A stretch of DNA of 64,000 nucleotides from an uncultured Aquiluna sp. (GTDB lineage: Bacteria > Actinomycetota > Actinomycetes > Actinomycetales > Microbacteriaceae), in the NCBI GenBank assembly GCA_913057795.1, contig CAJXOD010000003.1, positions 1-64,000 of the forward strand. The letters run 5' to 3'. The notes beneath the pieces were generated by a model. The model saw nothing but the letters and a program-made list of their open reading frames with translations. It was not told the DNA's origin and made no database searches. Shown piece by piece: positions 27,913-37,366 of this stretch (its first letter is position 1; every line of letters starts with the position of its first letter). The position numbers were made by a program, and so were the translations under genes.

Positions 27913-29765
27913 TTATTTTCGTTGCGGTTACCTACTGGATGATTCTTTGGGTTACCGCCTTGCCCGGCTCAAGCTCCCAGATAAAACTTTCCTATCCGAG
28001 AATCGAATTTATCGAAGGGCTAAGGGCCGTTTTTCTTTTTCGTGCCCAGGGGGTTAGTCCAGACGCAAAGGCGCTAGTGGGTGGGCTTGCAATCGGGGAG
28101 CGAGAGCTTCTATCTCCTGAGATGGCTGAGAACATGAAAACCCTTTCACTCACTCACCTGGTGGCGGTATCCGGCGCAAATCTCGCCATAATCATGGGGG
28201 TCGTATATTTACTCACGGCCACTTTTGGGCTCGCAAGAAACACTAGATTCACATCCGCTCTTTTGGTGATGGTCGCCTACGTTCTGGTGGTCGGCCCGGA
28301 GTCAAGTGTGCTGAGATCTGCGACTATGGCAACTTTTGTTGCAGTGGGTCTATGGCTTGGGAGGGGGGCAAAACCACTAATTTCATTGGCCTGGGCTGTT
28401 ATCTTTTTGTTGGCTGTCGATCCGGGCTTGGCGACGGATTTTGGCTTCGCCCTTTCGGCGCTGGCTACGGTTGGGCTTTTGACGATGGCTGTCCCAATCT
28501 ACAAATGGCTATCAGGCTTTATGCCTCGCCTGATCGCAATTGGAATTGCGGCAAGCTTTTCAGCCCAACTAACAACAACGCCGGTTTTACTGATGCTCCA
28601 ACCGTCGATCCCAATATATTCAGTGTTGGCAAATCTCATCGTCGAGCCAGTAGTGGCTCCGGTTACGATTCTTGGAATCCTGGCCCTAATCCTTGCCTAT
28701 CCGCTTCCGTTTCTGAGTTCCGCAGTGAGCTATTTGGCCTCGATTGGGACTTGGTGGATAACACTGGTAGCCAACGAAGTATCAGCATGGCCGGCCGCGA
28801 GAGTGCATTTTGTGGCGGGTCCGGCTGGCATCGTTTTGGCTGCGCTTATCGTGCTTTTATGTCTTGGGGTTTACCAACCTCGGCTCGTGAAGTATCGAGT
28901 GGGCTTTGCTGCCTCACTGGCTGGGGTATTGCTCTTGTCTGCGGCCTGGTCGACCATCGATCAGATTCGGTTTCAGGGCTTTGACGGTGAGTGGGAGGTG
29001 GTGAACTGCGATGTGGGACAGGGTGATGCGCTCGTAATTAGAAGCCAGGGCGTTATTGCCCTAATTGATGTCGGAAGAAAACCAGACCCGGTACGTGAGT
29101 GTCTGGATAATTTGAAAGTGACTCAGATTGACCTATTGGTCATCACCCACTTCGATGCGGATCACGCAGGTGGAATCTATGGTGCACTAGATGGAAGAAA
29201 AGTAAAAACAGCCGTCATATCGGGATTTGCTGACGATCGTCCCCTGGTCTCCTTGGTTGCATCCGCCCTTGCTCAGTCGCGAGTGGAGGTACTAACTGGC
29301 TTTGCTGGTATGGGCGGAAAGCTTGGTGAGCTCAACTGGAAAGTTCTGGCTCCAACTGCGAAGGCCACCGAGGCTAAGGACAGCAATGACGCATCGGTAA
29401 TAGTGGCGTTTACGGGTGAGAAGTATGGCGTTCTCGCACTGGGTGACTTGGGAGCCGCCGGTCAAACACGTTTGATGAGGAATGCTGGCGGAGCCTTGAG
29501 CGAACTGGCGCATTCACCGCTTCTATTGAAAGTCGCCCACCATGGCTCTGCTGATCAGTCAAGTCAGCTGTTTGAAATGCTTTCTGCCGATGTGGCGATT
29601 TTTTCAGTCGGACAGAATCCCTACGGGCATCCAACTAAGAAAGCACTTGATCAGGCGACTCTCAGCGGGGCAATAGTAGTTAGAACCGATGAACTTGGGT
29701 CTGTCGCTTTTAGATTCGAAGGGCAATCATGGAAGATTTCAAGCGCGGGTAAACTAACGGCGTGA
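27909..29765 (+). CDS. comEC: ComEC/Rec2 DNA uptake channel
   Basis: Forms the inner-membrane pore for single-stranded DNA. 618 aa. The competence domain (LVAVSGANLAI near residue 96) and about ten membrane segments are followed by a C-terminal metallo-beta-lactamase domain with THFDADHAGG and KVAHHGSADQS. The N-terminal OB-like domain (DUF4131) of longer ComEC proteins looks reduced or absent. GTG 27909 overlaps the comEA stop; holA begins inside the comEC end. Confidence 0.94.
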   Translation: MIIFVAVTYWMILWVTALPGSSSQIKLSYPRIEFIEGLRAVFLFRAQGVSPDAKALVGGLAIGERELLSPEMAENMKTLSLTHLVAVSGANLAIIMGVVYLLTATFGLARNTRFTSALLVMVAYVLVVGPESSVLRSATMATFVAVGLWLGRGAKPLISLAWAVIFLLAVDPGLATDFGFALSALATVGLLTMAVPIYKWLSGFMPRLIAIGIAASFSAQLTTTPVLLMLQPSIPIYSVLANLIVEPVVAPVTILGILALILAYPLPFLSSAVSYLASIGTWWITLVANEVSAWPAARVHFVAGPAGIVLAALIVLLCLGVYQPRLVKYRVGFAASLAGVLLLSAAWSTIDQIRFQGFDGEWEVVNCDVGQGDALVIRSQGVIALIDVGRKPDPVRECLDNLKVTQIDLLVITHFDADHAGGIYGALDGRKVKTAVISGFADDRPLVSLVASALAQSRVEVLTGFAGMGGKLGELNWKVLAPTAKATEAKDSNDASVIVAFTGEKYGVLALGDLGAAGQTRLMRNAGGALSELAHSPLLLKVAHHGSADQSSQLFEMLSADVAIFSVGQNPYGHPTKKALDQATLSGAIVVRTDELGSVAFRFEGQSWKISSAGKLTA

Positions 29766-30724
29766 CTAATGGACGAACGGTTAGCTGGCATCAGGCCGAG
29801 CCTGCCAACCTTGTTTTGATATCCGGTCCTGAGTCTTACTTTGCATCGCGCGCAACCAGGTTGATAAAGGACAAGTTGCGAGCTAGTCACGAAAATTTAG
29901 AGGTCAACGAGGTTGGCGATGGAGAATATTCCCCAGGCTTGATTTTTAGCTTGGCTTCACCCTCACTGTTTAATGAGCCACGACTTGTAATCATTAGCGC
30001 CGCTTCTGAGGGTTTAGCCGAAGATCTAGAGCAGTTGCTCACAGAACCTGCGGAAAACTGCACGATAGTGGTCCGTATTCCTAACCTGGTTGGCCACAAT
30101 GGCAAACTAAAAAAACAACTTTCTGCATCTGCCCTAAACATTTCTTGTGAAGAGGTAAAAAAAGATGTCGACCGGATCGACTTCATAAAGCGAGAATTTC
30201 AGAGACTTCAGACTCCAATTGACCAGCCGGCCATTAGGGCTCTGGTGGCCGCCTTCGGTTCGGACATGGGTGAGCTAGGCGCCGCTTGTGATCAATTGGC
30301 AAATTCGGGAGCATCGAAGGTTTCACTTATTGAAGTGGAGCGAACTTTTCAAGGCAGGGTCGAGACAAACGCGTTCAAAATCGCCGATGCTGCGCTAGCT
30401 GGGAATGCAAGTGAGGCTATAAGGCTATTTCGACACGGGTTTGCAACCGGTATTGACAGTGTTGCCCTCACCGCTGCACTTTCTATGAAGATCCGACAGC
30501 TAGCCAGGCTTTTTAACGACAGGAATGCCCCTGCCGCAGCAATTGGGATGCAACCGTGGCAGCAGGATCGGGCGATAAGAGAACTAGCCGGCTGGAGTGA
30601 GCCTCAACTAATCGAACTTGTGCAGCTGGCAGCCCAAACTGATTTCGATGTAAAGGGCGCAAGCAGAGATCCCGAGTACTCCATAGAGAAGCTTTTGTTG
30701 GCGATGGCTAAATCTGGGCAATAA
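29762..30724 (+). CDS. holA: DNA polymerase III delta subunit
   Basis: Clamp-loader subunit that opens the beta clamp. 320 aa. The N-terminal LILISGPE-type AAA+ region (VLISGPESYFA), the LFNEPRLVII strand and the C-terminal LARLFNDR / IEKLLLAMA helices fit HolA. It follows comEC with a GTGA overlap, the usual comEA-comEC-holA order. A terminator shared with rpsT follows. Confidence 0.92.
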   Translation: MTNGRTVSWHQAEPANLVLISGPESYFASRATRLIKDKLRASHENLEVNEVGDGEYSPGLIFSLASPSLFNEPRLVIISAASEGLAEDLEQLLTEPAENCTIVVRIPNLVGHNGKLKKQLSASALNISCEEVKKDVDRIDFIKREFQRLQTPIDQPAIRALVAAFGSDMGELGAACDQLANSGASKVSLIEVERTFQGRVETNAFKIADAALAGNASEAIRLFRHGFATGIDSVALTAALSMKIRQLARLFNDRNAPAAAIGMQPWQQDRAIRELAGWSEPQLIELVQLAAQTDFDVKGASRDPEYSIEKLLLAMAKSGQ

Positions 30725-30753
30725 AAAACCGGGCCATCAGCCCGGTTTTTTTT
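30723..30753. terminator. bidirectional terminator between holA and rpsT
   Basis: Stem CCGGGC (30729-30734) with GCCCGG (30740-30745), loop CATCA, flanked by six A and eight T. It can end both converging transcripts. Confidence 0.93.
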
Positions 30754-30764
30754 GAAAAAGCTTT

Positions 30765-31025
30765 TTAGAGGCTATTTACCTTCTTGGCAATAGCTGATTT
30801 GCGGTTGGCTGCTTGATTCTTGTGAATGACACCCTTGCTTACAGCCTTGTCAATCTTCCTGTTTGCTCCAACGAGCGCAGCCGCAGCTGCAGCCTTGTCG
30901 CCGGCTGTGCTTGCATCGCGCACTGCACGGATTGCAGACTTGACCTCGGTCTTAACTGCCTTGTTGCGGTCCTCGGACTTCTGGTTAGTTCCGATGCGCT
31001 TGATCTTGGACTTGATGTTTGCCAT
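30765..31025 (-). CDS. rpsT: 30S ribosomal protein bS20
   Basis: Small-subunit protein that binds 16S rRNA early in assembly. 86 aa, typical. [31 protein letters not shown] N-terminus, Ala/Lys-rich helices and the [20 protein letters not shown]-terminus are characteristic. An AGAAAG site precedes the ATG. The gene is divergent from lepA, as in many Actinobacteria. Confidence 0.98.
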   Translation of the reverse strand: MANIKSKIKRIGTNQKSEDRNKAVKTEVKSAIRAVRDASTAGDKAAAAAALVGANRKIDKAVSKGVIHKNQAANRKSAIAKKVNSL

Positions 31026-31053
31026 GTTCTACTTTCTCTGGCCAAAATTTTTT

Positions 31054-31070
31054 GCGGAGTAAATCTCCGC
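31054..31070 (-). promoter_or_regulatory. hairpin in the rpsT leader
   Basis: GCGGAG and CTCCGC pair (31065-31070 with 31054-31059) around a 5-nt loop near the 5' end of the predicted rpsT mRNA. An A-rich stretch follows on the transcript, so it is not a terminator. Confidence 0.45.
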
Positions 31071-31082
31071 GAACAAAGCAAA

Positions 31083-31111
31083 ACTCTATCAGTTTGGCTC
31101 CTGTCGAGCAA
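31083..31111 (-). promoter_or_regulatory. promoter of rpsT
   Basis: Minus-strand TTGCTC (31106-31111) and TAGAGT (31083-31088), spacer exactly 17 nt. The expected start is near 31077, about 50 nt before the ATG. Confidence 0.6.
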
Positions 31112-31160
31112 GCATCGTGGGAGAATGACTTGGTTACATTCATCCATAAATGAGGTTTAT

Positions 31161-33017
31161 TTGTCTCCACGCGCACGGTCTGCTCTCGAGCCGTCTCTAA
31201 CCGACCAGGATCAAATACGCAATTTCTGCATAATTGCCCACATTGATCACGGTAAATCGACCCTTGCAGATCGGATGCTTCAGCTGACTGGAATAGTTGA
31301 CGACCGTCAAATGCGGGCCCAATATTTGGACCGCATGGACATTGAGCGAGAACGTGGTATCACGATTAAGTCTCAAGCCGTGCGGCTGCCTTGGGAGTTT
31401 AATAATGAGACTTTCGCGCTAAACATGATTGACACACCCGGCCACGTGGATTTCACTTACGAAGTTTCTAGATCGCTAGCTGCCTGCGAGGGAGCAGTTT
31501 TGCTTGTGGACGCGGCTCAAGGGATTGAGGCACAGACGCTGGCCAATCTTTATCTGGCGATGGAAAACGACCTGGAAATTATTCCGGTTCTAAATAAAAT
31601 CGACCTTCCAGCGGCTCAAACTGAGAAATACGCGGAGGAACTCGCCAACCTGATTGGCGGATCCCCGGATGACTGCCTAAGAGTGTCGGGTAAAACTGGT
31701 GTGGGAGTAGAAGAGCTTCTTGACCGAATCGTTCAGCGAGTGCCTGCGCCCAAGGGTGACATCAATGCTCCCGCCCGTGCAATGATCTTCGATTCTGTTT
31801 ATGACAGCTACCGCGGCGTGGTCACCTACGTCAGAATGATTGATGGTCGACTCTCTTCTCGGGAGCAGATTCAAATGATGTCAACCAGAGCAGTGCATGA
31901 GCTATTGGAGATAGGCGTCATTAGCCCAGAACCAGTCGTTACAAAGGGCTTATCCGCTGGCGAGGTGGGTTATTTGATCACTGGAGTCAAGGACGTGAGG
32001 CTTTCCAAGGTCGGCGACACTGTCACTACTAAAGATAAGCCCGCAACAGTTTCTTTGAAGGGTTATGCCGAGCCAAAGCCAATGGTTTTCTCTGGTATTT
32101 ACCCAATAGATGGAAGCGATTACCCAAATCTGAGAGAGGCATTGGATAAGCTCCGCCTCTCTGACGCGTCATTGGTCTACGAGCCGGAAACTTCAGCCGC
32201 ACTTGGCTTCGGCTTTCGCTGTGGCTTTTTGGGCCTATTGCACCTTGAGATAATCACCGAGCGACTTGAGCGAGAATTCAATCTCTCTCTAATTGCGACG
32301 GCTCCATCAGTGGTTTATCAGGTCACTCGCGAGGACAACACCGAATTCATAGTCACTAATCCGTCTGAGTTTCCTGAGGGGAAAATAAAGGTAGTGAAAG
32401 AGCCGATCGTAAAGGCCACAATTCTGAGCCCCAAGGACTACGTGGGCACAATCATGGACCTGTGTCAAACGCGCCGTGGGACGATGATTGACATGCAATA
32501 CCTCGGTGAAGACCGAGTTCAACTCCGCTATCAGCTTCCGCTAGCTGAAATTGTTTTTGACTTTTTTGACCAGCTAAAAAGCAAGACTCAGGGTTACGGT
32601 TCTTTGGACTATGAGGAAGCCGGCTATCTCCCGGGCGACTTGGTAAAAGTAGATTTGCTACTTCAGGGCGAGAAGGTAGACGCCTTCAGCTCGATTGTTC
32701 ACAAGGACAAGGCTTATGGCCACGGGACAAAGATTACGGCGAAGCTCCGCGAGCTAATACCGAGACAGCAGTTTGAGGTTCCAATTCAAGCGGCGGTGGG
32801 CTCAAGAATCATTGCCCGTGAGAGCGTCCGTGCGGTCAGGAAAGACGTGTTAGCTAAATGTTACGGCGGCGACATAAGCAGAAAACGAAAGCTTCTTGAA
32901 AAGCAAAAAGAGGGCAAGAAGCGAATGAAGATGGTGGGACGAGTAGAAGTTCCTCAGGACGCATTTATCAAAGCGCTGTCTTCGGACGAAACCTCGAGCA
33001 CGGAAAAGAAAAAGTAG
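31161..33017 (+). CDS. lepA: elongation factor 4 (LepA)
   Basis: Ribosomal GTPase thought to act in initiation or back-translocation. 618 aa. G1 AHIDHGKST at 26-34, RERGITI, DTPGH and NKID motifs, and the LepA-specific C-terminal domain with [17 protein letters not shown]. The start is TTG 31161 with GAGG at 31152-31155; it gives [11 protein letters not shown], the usual actinobacterial N-terminus. A longer open frame reaches back over rpsT on the other strand and was rejected. Confidence 0.96.
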   Translation: MSPRARSALEPSLTDQDQIRNFCIIAHIDHGKSTLADRMLQLTGIVDDRQMRAQYLDRMDIERERGITIKSQAVRLPWEFNNETFALNMIDTPGHVDFTYEVSRSLAACEGAVLLVDAAQGIEAQTLANLYLAMENDLEIIPVLNKIDLPAAQTEKYAEELANLIGGSPDDCLRVSGKTGVGVEELLDRIVQRVPAPKGDINAPARAMIFDSVYDSYRGVVTYVRMIDGRLSSREQIQMMSTRAVHELLEIGVISPEPVVTKGLSAGEVGYLITGVKDVRLSKVGDTVTTKDKPATVSLKGYAEPKPMVFSGIYPIDGSDYPNLREALDKLRLSDASLVYEPETSAALGFGFRCGFLGLLHLEIITERLEREFNLSLIATAPSVVYQVTREDNTEFIVTNPSEFPEGKIKVVKEPIVKATILSPKDYVGTIMDLCQTRRGTMIDMQYLGEDRVQLRYQLPLAEIVFDFFDQLKSKTQGYGSLDYEEAGYLPGDLVKVDLLLQGEKVDAFSSIVHKDKAYGHGTKITAKLRELIPRQQFEVPIQAAVGSRIIARESVRAVRKDVLAKCYGGDISRKRKLLEKQKEGKKRMKMVGRVEVPQDAFIKALSSDETSSTEKKK

Positions 33018-34216
33018 TGTCAGCTAGCTTGCCGCTGGGGCTGCCGTGGCCAGTGTCGAACCTCATACCTCCAAGGTTCGATGAGTTGAAATCCTTTCAC
33101 GCCTATGTTCACATTCCGTTTTGCGAATTTAGGTGCGGCTATTGCGATTTCAATACTTATACCGCCAAGGAAATCGGCGGGCTATCCCAGTCAAGTTTCC
33201 ACGAGTCCCTAATTACCGAAATAGATGCCAGTGCGAAGATTTTGGAAAACTCGGGTTATCCGAAGCGAGGTCTTTCGACCTTGTTCTTCGGTGGCGGGAC
33301 ACCATCGCTTTTTACCAGTAATCAAATTGAGCTCATCATGGCTAGCTTGAGAGATCATTATGGTTTTTTACCGGACATCGAAATAACGCTAGAAGCTAAC
33401 CCCGAATCGGCAAGTCCTCAGTATTTAGAGCAACTGGCCGCCATCGGTGTAAACAGAATCAGCTTGGGGGTCCAGAGCTTCGATCCAAAAGTTCTAGAAA
33501 CGCTAGAGCGAGTTCATGATCCCGACAAGGTTGGCCCAATCTTGAAAGCCGCAGCCGAACTTGGATTAGAAAGCAGTCTCGATTTGATCTACGGTGCTCC
33601 AAACGAGTCGCTGGATTCTTGGAAAAATACTGTTGAAATCGCCGCGTCGATGGGCACGAAACACGTATCCGCCTACTCCTTGATTGTTGAACCGGGAACA
33701 AAGCTTGCCAGGCAAATCAAGGTCGGTGAATTGCCTGAAACGGATGACGACTTGGACGCAGAAAAGTTTGAAATTGCGGACAGCATTTTTCAGGCCAATG
33801 GTCTTCCTTGGTATGAAGTCGCCAACTGGGGTAAACCTTCGCAGCATAATCACGCTTATTGGAGCAGCGCCGATTGGTGGGGCTTTGGTCCGGGAGCTCA
33901 TTCACACTTGAGCGGGAATCGATTTTGGAACACCAAGCATCCCCTCAGTTATCAAAAACAGCTTGCGAACGGCTCGCCGGTTGCAGGAATCGAATACATT
34001 GATGCGCGCACTAACCTCGAGGAGCGCTTGATGTTGGAACTGAGAACCAGTACTGGGATTCCTGCAAACGTATTGGCTGAACTCGGTATTTTGGACAGCA
34101 CCATTAAGCCGTTTATTTTGGATGGAAGCTTGAAGATCGATAACCAAAATCTTGCAGTTACGGCTGCAGGCAGGCTTTTTGTTGATCGCATAGTTCTTCA
34201 ACTGCTGACGAATTAG
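33017..34216 (+). CDS. hemW: radical SAM heme chaperone HemW (coproporphyrinogen oxidase-like)
   Basis: Radical SAM protein that binds heme and delivers it to acceptor proteins; often misannotated as HemN. 399 aa. Cluster ligands Cys36, Cys40 and Cys43 are in CEFRCGYC. FFGGGTPS, LGVQSFDP and DLIYGAPNES follow. The four-Cys spacing of true HemN (CxxxCxxCxC) is lacking, since the residue after YC is D-F, which favours HemW. The GTG overlaps the last base of the lepA stop. Confidence 0.93.
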   Translation: MSASLPLGLPWPVSNLIPPRFDELKSFHAYVHIPFCEFRCGYCDFNTYTAKEIGGLSQSSFHESLITEIDASAKILENSGYPKRGLSTLFFGGGTPSLFTSNQIELIMASLRDHYGFLPDIEITLEANPESASPQYLEQLAAIGVNRISLGVQSFDPKVLETLERVHDPDKVGPILKAAAELGLESSLDLIYGAPNESLDSWKNTVEIAASMGTKHVSAYSLIVEPGTKLARQIKVGELPETDDDLDAEKFEIADSIFQANGLPWYEVANWGKPSQHNHAYWSSADWWGFGPGAHSHLSGNRFWNTKHPLSYQKQLANGSPVAGIEYIDARTNLEERLMLELRTSTGIPANVLAELGILDSTIKPFILDGSLKIDNQNLAVTAAGRLFVDRIVLQLLTN

Positions 34217-34233
34217 TCCATACGGAATAGACT
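34205..34233 (+). promoter_or_regulatory. candidate promoter of hrcA-dnaJ
   Basis: CTGACG (34205-34210) and TAGACT (34228-34233) spaced by 17 nt, inside the end of hemW. The CIRCE element starts on the last base of the -10. Confidence 0.5.
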
Positions 34234-34259
34234 TGGCACTCATGATAGGTCAGTGCTAA
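34233..34259 (+). promoter_or_regulatory. CIRCE element (HrcA operator)
   Basis: TTGGCACTC, 9-nt spacer, CAGTGCTAA: two differences from the consensus TTAGCACTC-N9-GAGTGCTAA. The last base is the A of the hrcA ATG. It would let HrcA repress its own gene and dnaJ. Confidence 0.9.
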
Positions 34260-35284
34260 TGATTCCAAACAGATCCCTAGAGGTTTTGCGGGCAATTGTT
34301 GAGGATTACATCGCCTCGAACCAGCCTGTCGGTTCTAAGTCTCTTCTTGATAGACATCCACTGGGCGTCTCGGCCGCCACAATTCGTAACGACATGGCGC
34401 TTTTGGAAGAAGAAGAGCTGATTACTGCTCCGCACACTTCCAGCGGCAGAATTCCAACCGAAAAAGGTTATCGACTTTTCGTGGACAAGCTCGGTGAGAT
34501 TAAGCCGCTTTCGCACTCAGAGCGCAGCGCGATTGAGACCTTCTTGGACGGTGCTACTGACCTGGACGAGATTGTAGAAAGAACCGCTAGATCGCTATCA
34601 ACGCTCACAAATACTTTGGCGCTAGTTCAGTATCCGACTCTTGGGAAGGCAAAGGTTCGCCACGTCGAGCTAATACCTATTGCCGAGCTGAGGCTCCTTG
34701 TGATGCTCATTTCTGACAAGGGCAGGGTTCAGCAGGTTCAGGTGGAACTAAGTGTTCCGGCCGACTTGGATCTTGTTACTGAGTTGCGCGGACGTCTAAA
34801 CGGAATGCTGGTGGGTTCTAACTTTACGGATGTCAGGGTGATTTTGGACAAGCTCCCGGCTGAGTTTGCGCCTAGTCGAAGAGATTTTGTTGGAAGAGTT
34901 GTTTCTCAGCTTCAGTCCTTGATCGATGCCAATAGAGAAGAACGGTTGGTCTTGTCGGGTACTGCGAATCTAGCCAAACACGATGAAGATTTTGGTGGCG
35001 AACTCTCGAGTGTTCTTGAGGCTATCGAGGAACAAGTTGTGATGCTTCGTTTGATGCAAGAAATGCAGACGGATCAATATGGTGTCGGCCTTAAGATCGG
35101 TTCTGAGCTTGGGGTTGCTGGCGTCCAACATGCGGCCATGATGGCCATCGGTTACGAAAACTCCGGAACCGAGTTGGCAAAAATTGGTGTCCTCGGGCCA
35201 ACAAGAATGAACTATTCGGGGAACATAGCGTCGGTTAGAGCCGTTGCAAAATATCTAAGCAATGTACTGGAGGCAAATTCTTGA
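34259..35284 (+). CDS. hrcA: heat-inducible transcription repressor HrcA
   Basis: Represses class I heat-shock genes by binding CIRCE. 341 aa from ATG 34259. N-terminal winged helix ([27 protein letters not shown], [33 protein letters not shown]) and a C-terminal GAF-like domain ending with LGPTRMNYS. The ATG aligns with the usual MxxxRSLEVLR start; GTG 34253 would add two residues. A CIRCE element covers the ribosome site. The stop overlaps the dnaJ TTG (TTGA). Confidence 0.96.
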   Translation: MIPNRSLEVLRAIVEDYIASNQPVGSKSLLDRHPLGVSAATIRNDMALLEEEELITAPHTSSGRIPTEKGYRLFVDKLGEIKPLSHSERSAIETFLDGATDLDEIVERTARSLSTLTNTLALVQYPTLGKAKVRHVELIPIAELRLLVMLISDKGRVQQVQVELSVPADLDLVTELRGRLNGMLVGSNFTDVRVILDKLPAEFAPSRRDFVGRVVSQLQSLIDANREERLVLSGTANLAKHDEDFGGELSSVLEAIEEQVVMLRLMQEMQTDQYGVGLKIGSELGVAGVQHAAMMAIGYENSGTELAKIGVLGPTRMNYSGNIASVRAVAKYLSNVLEANS

Positions 35285-36333
35285 GCGATCACTACGAAGT
35301 TCTCGGAGTCGCAAGGGATGCGACCGAGGATCAAATCAAGAAGGCATATCGCAAGCTGGCAAGGGAGCTACACCCTGACATCAACCCAGCCAAGGAAGCC
35401 CAGGAGCGCTTCAAGTTAGTAACGCACGCCTACGAGGTGCTAATTGACAGCAACAGTCGCGCAAGCTACGACGGAGCCGGGTCCGAAGGGGTAGGCATCG
35501 GAGACATTTTCGACAGTTTCTTTGGTGGAGGAGGCCAGCGTGGACCACAGTCCAGGTCCCAGAGGGGCCAGGACGCGCTCCTAAGAGTGGATCTAGATCT
35601 GAAAGAGGCAGTTTTTGGTGCCAACAAAGTACTGACCATCGACACGGCGATTCTCTGCGAAGTGTGCAAGGGAAGCTGCTGCCGCCCGGGAACAAGCGCT
35701 CAAACCTGCGATATCTGCAGAGGATCAGGCCAGATTCAACGTCGGGTTCAGTCATTCATGGGAGCCATGGTCACCTCTGCACCATGCGGGACTTGCCGTG
35801 GAACCGGTCAAGTGATTCCAGATCCTTGCGTAGAGTGCCGAGCCCAGGGCAGAGTCAGAGCCTCAAGAGACCTAGACCTCGATATCCCAGCAGGAGTTTC
35901 GGATGGCTTGCGTCTACACCTGCCTGGTCAGGGCGAAGTCGGTTTCGGCGGGGGACCAAGTGGGGATATTTACCTTGAAGTTTCAGTCCGGGCAGACCCT
36001 ACTTTCGGACGGGATGGCGATAATTTGGTGGCCGTACTAGAGGTTCCGATTGCAGATGCGGCCCTTGGTTTCGAGACCGAGATTGAGACATTGGATGGGC
36101 CTTCGCTGGTGACAGTGAAGGCGGGAGCTCAGCACGGTGATGTAATAACCCTCAAGGGTCTTGGGTCAAATAAACTTCGCGGCCGCGGCCGCGGGGACCT
36201 TTTGCTGCAGTTGAAGGTTTTGACTCCAAACCGAATAGACGGAAAACAAAAAGATCTTTTCAAAAAACTCAAGGCGCTTCACAAAGACGACTCACCCAGA
36301 CTTGGCAGCCGTCGGGCCAGGGGTAGGTTCTAG
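35281..36333 (+). CDS. dnaJ: chaperone DnaJ
   Basis: Hsp40 co-chaperone of DnaK. 350 aa, class A: J domain with HPD at 31-33, a short Gly-rich linker with FFGGGGQ, zinc-finger region with [24 protein letters not shown] and CVECRAQG, then the C-terminal substrate domains. The first zinc motif ends in C and the last has A-Q instead of the canonical G residues. The TTG start overlaps the hrcA stop, the usual hrcA-dnaJ2 pair of Actinobacteria, so it is likely heat-induced via CIRCE. Confidence 0.96.
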   Translation: MSDHYEVLGVARDATEDQIKKAYRKLARELHPDINPAKEAQERFKLVTHAYEVLIDSNSRASYDGAGSEGVGIGDIFDSFFGGGGQRGPQSRSQRGQDALLRVDLDLKEAVFGANKVLTIDTAILCEVCKGSCCRPGTSAQTCDICRGSGQIQRRVQSFMGAMVTSAPCGTCRGTGQVIPDPCVECRAQGRVRASRDLDLDIPAGVSDGLRLHLPGQGEVGFGGGPSGDIYLEVSVRADPTFGRDGDNLVAVLEVPIADAALGFETEIETLDGPSLVTVKAGAQHGDVITLKGLGSNKLRGRGRGDLLLQLKVLTPNRIDGKQKDLFKKLKALHKDDSPRLGSRRARGRF

Positions 36334-37025
36334 TGCATTGGTTTTATGACCCGAGCATTACCGCGGATTCATCGGCTATCACAGCTGCTGAGCTTGAACA
36401 CTTCAAGAGTCTTCGGATAAGAGAGGGCGAGGAGATAGCAGTAACTAATGGCGTCGGAGGAGTTCTGACAGCTACGGTTTTGAATGCTTCGAGCGGACAG
36501 CTAGAACCGAAATCTTTCGAAATACTATCTAGGCCCACTCCTTCGATACATCTTGTGCAATCTCTTGCTAAGGCAGGCAGGGATGAAGCTGCTCTTCAGA
36601 CCGCTGTCGAATTAGGCGCGGCGAGCATAACGCCGCTGCAAGCATCGAGGTCTGTGGTGGAGTGGGGAGTCAAGGCATCAAGAAATCAAGAGCGTTGGAA
36701 CCAAATCGCTATTTCTGCAATGAAGCAATCTCAGCAAGCCTTTAGGGCAGAGGTAAAGGTCCTCTCTACCGTCAAGCAACTGAGCCCTATCGGTACAGGT
36801 CTTGTGCTTGACCCACAGGCTCCAACAAGCATGGTTGGTCTGGAACTAAAGAATGAAGTGACCATCGTCGTGGGACCAGAGGGCGGGTTCGCCAAGCAGG
36901 AAATTGACAGCCTTGGGTCACAGGGGTTCTTGGGTGTTCGGCTTGGTGGAACGATACTTCGAACATCAAGCGCCGGGCCTGCCGCTATCGCAGCCGTGAT
37001 GGCCCTTTCTGGACAATGGAGCTAG
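36333..37025 (+). CDS. rsmE: 16S rRNA m3U1498 methyltransferase
   Basis: SPOUT methyltransferase acting on 16S rRNA U1498. 230 aa. KAGRDEAALQTAVELGAASI, the VVGPEGGFAKQEI knot motif and LRTSSAGPAAIAAV are diagnostic. GTG at 36333 overlaps the dnaJ stop by one base. The 3' end overlaps the upstream extension of the HIT frame. Confidence 0.95.
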   Translation: MHWFYDPSITADSSAITAAELEHFKSLRIREGEEIAVTNGVGGVLTATVLNASSGQLEPKSFEILSRPTPSIHLVQSLAKAGRDEAALQTAVELGAASITPLQASRSVVEWGVKASRNQERWNQIAISAMKQSQQAFRAEVKVLSTVKQLSPIGTGLVLDPQAPTSMVGLELKNEVTIVVGPEGGFAKQEIDSLGSQGFLGVRLGGTILRTSSAGPAAIAAVMALSGQWS

Positions 37026-37051
37026 TGGCTAAAATGATGAAGGAGGAAAAC

Positions 37052-37366
37052 TTGGACTGTATTTTTTGCAAGATAGTCAATGGCGAGATTCCGTCGAAGC
37101 TAATTGGTGAGAATGAGCACGCGATAGCCTTCCTGGATCTTTATCCAAAGGCCCCGGTCCATATTTTGGTGGTTCCAAAAATTCACAGTGAAAATATTCT
37201 CCTGCTAGACAATTCTTCTATCCTCACCGGTCTTTTCGAGCTAATTCGCGAGGTGGCAGCAACGAGTACCGACGGCCAGTTCAAGCTTCAATTCAATACT
37301 GGAGAACGTGAAGGGCAATCGGTTTTTCACACCCACGCACATGTTCTTAGTCAGCAGTCCAAATAG
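37052..37366 (+). CDS. HIT family nucleotide-binding protein
   Basis: Histidine-triad nucleotide hydrolase or transferase, HINT-like. 104 aa. DCIFCKIVNGEIPS N-terminus and the His triad HTHAH near the C-terminus. The start is decided by a perfect AGGAGG at 37041-37046, 5 nt before TTG 37052; ATG codons at 37031-37036 lie upstream of this site and have none of their own. The gene ends one base into phoH. Confidence 0.92.
   Translation: MDCIFCKIVNGEIPSKLIGENEHAIAFLDLYPKAPVHILVVPKIHSENILLLDNSSILTGLFELIREVAATSTDGQFKLQFNTGEREGQSVFHTHAHVLSQQSK

Noticed and set aside
30813..31160. Long N-terminal extension of lepA
   Set aside because: The extra 116 codons run antisense through rpsT and across its promoter; the TTG at 31161 has a ribosome site and the usual LepA N-terminus.
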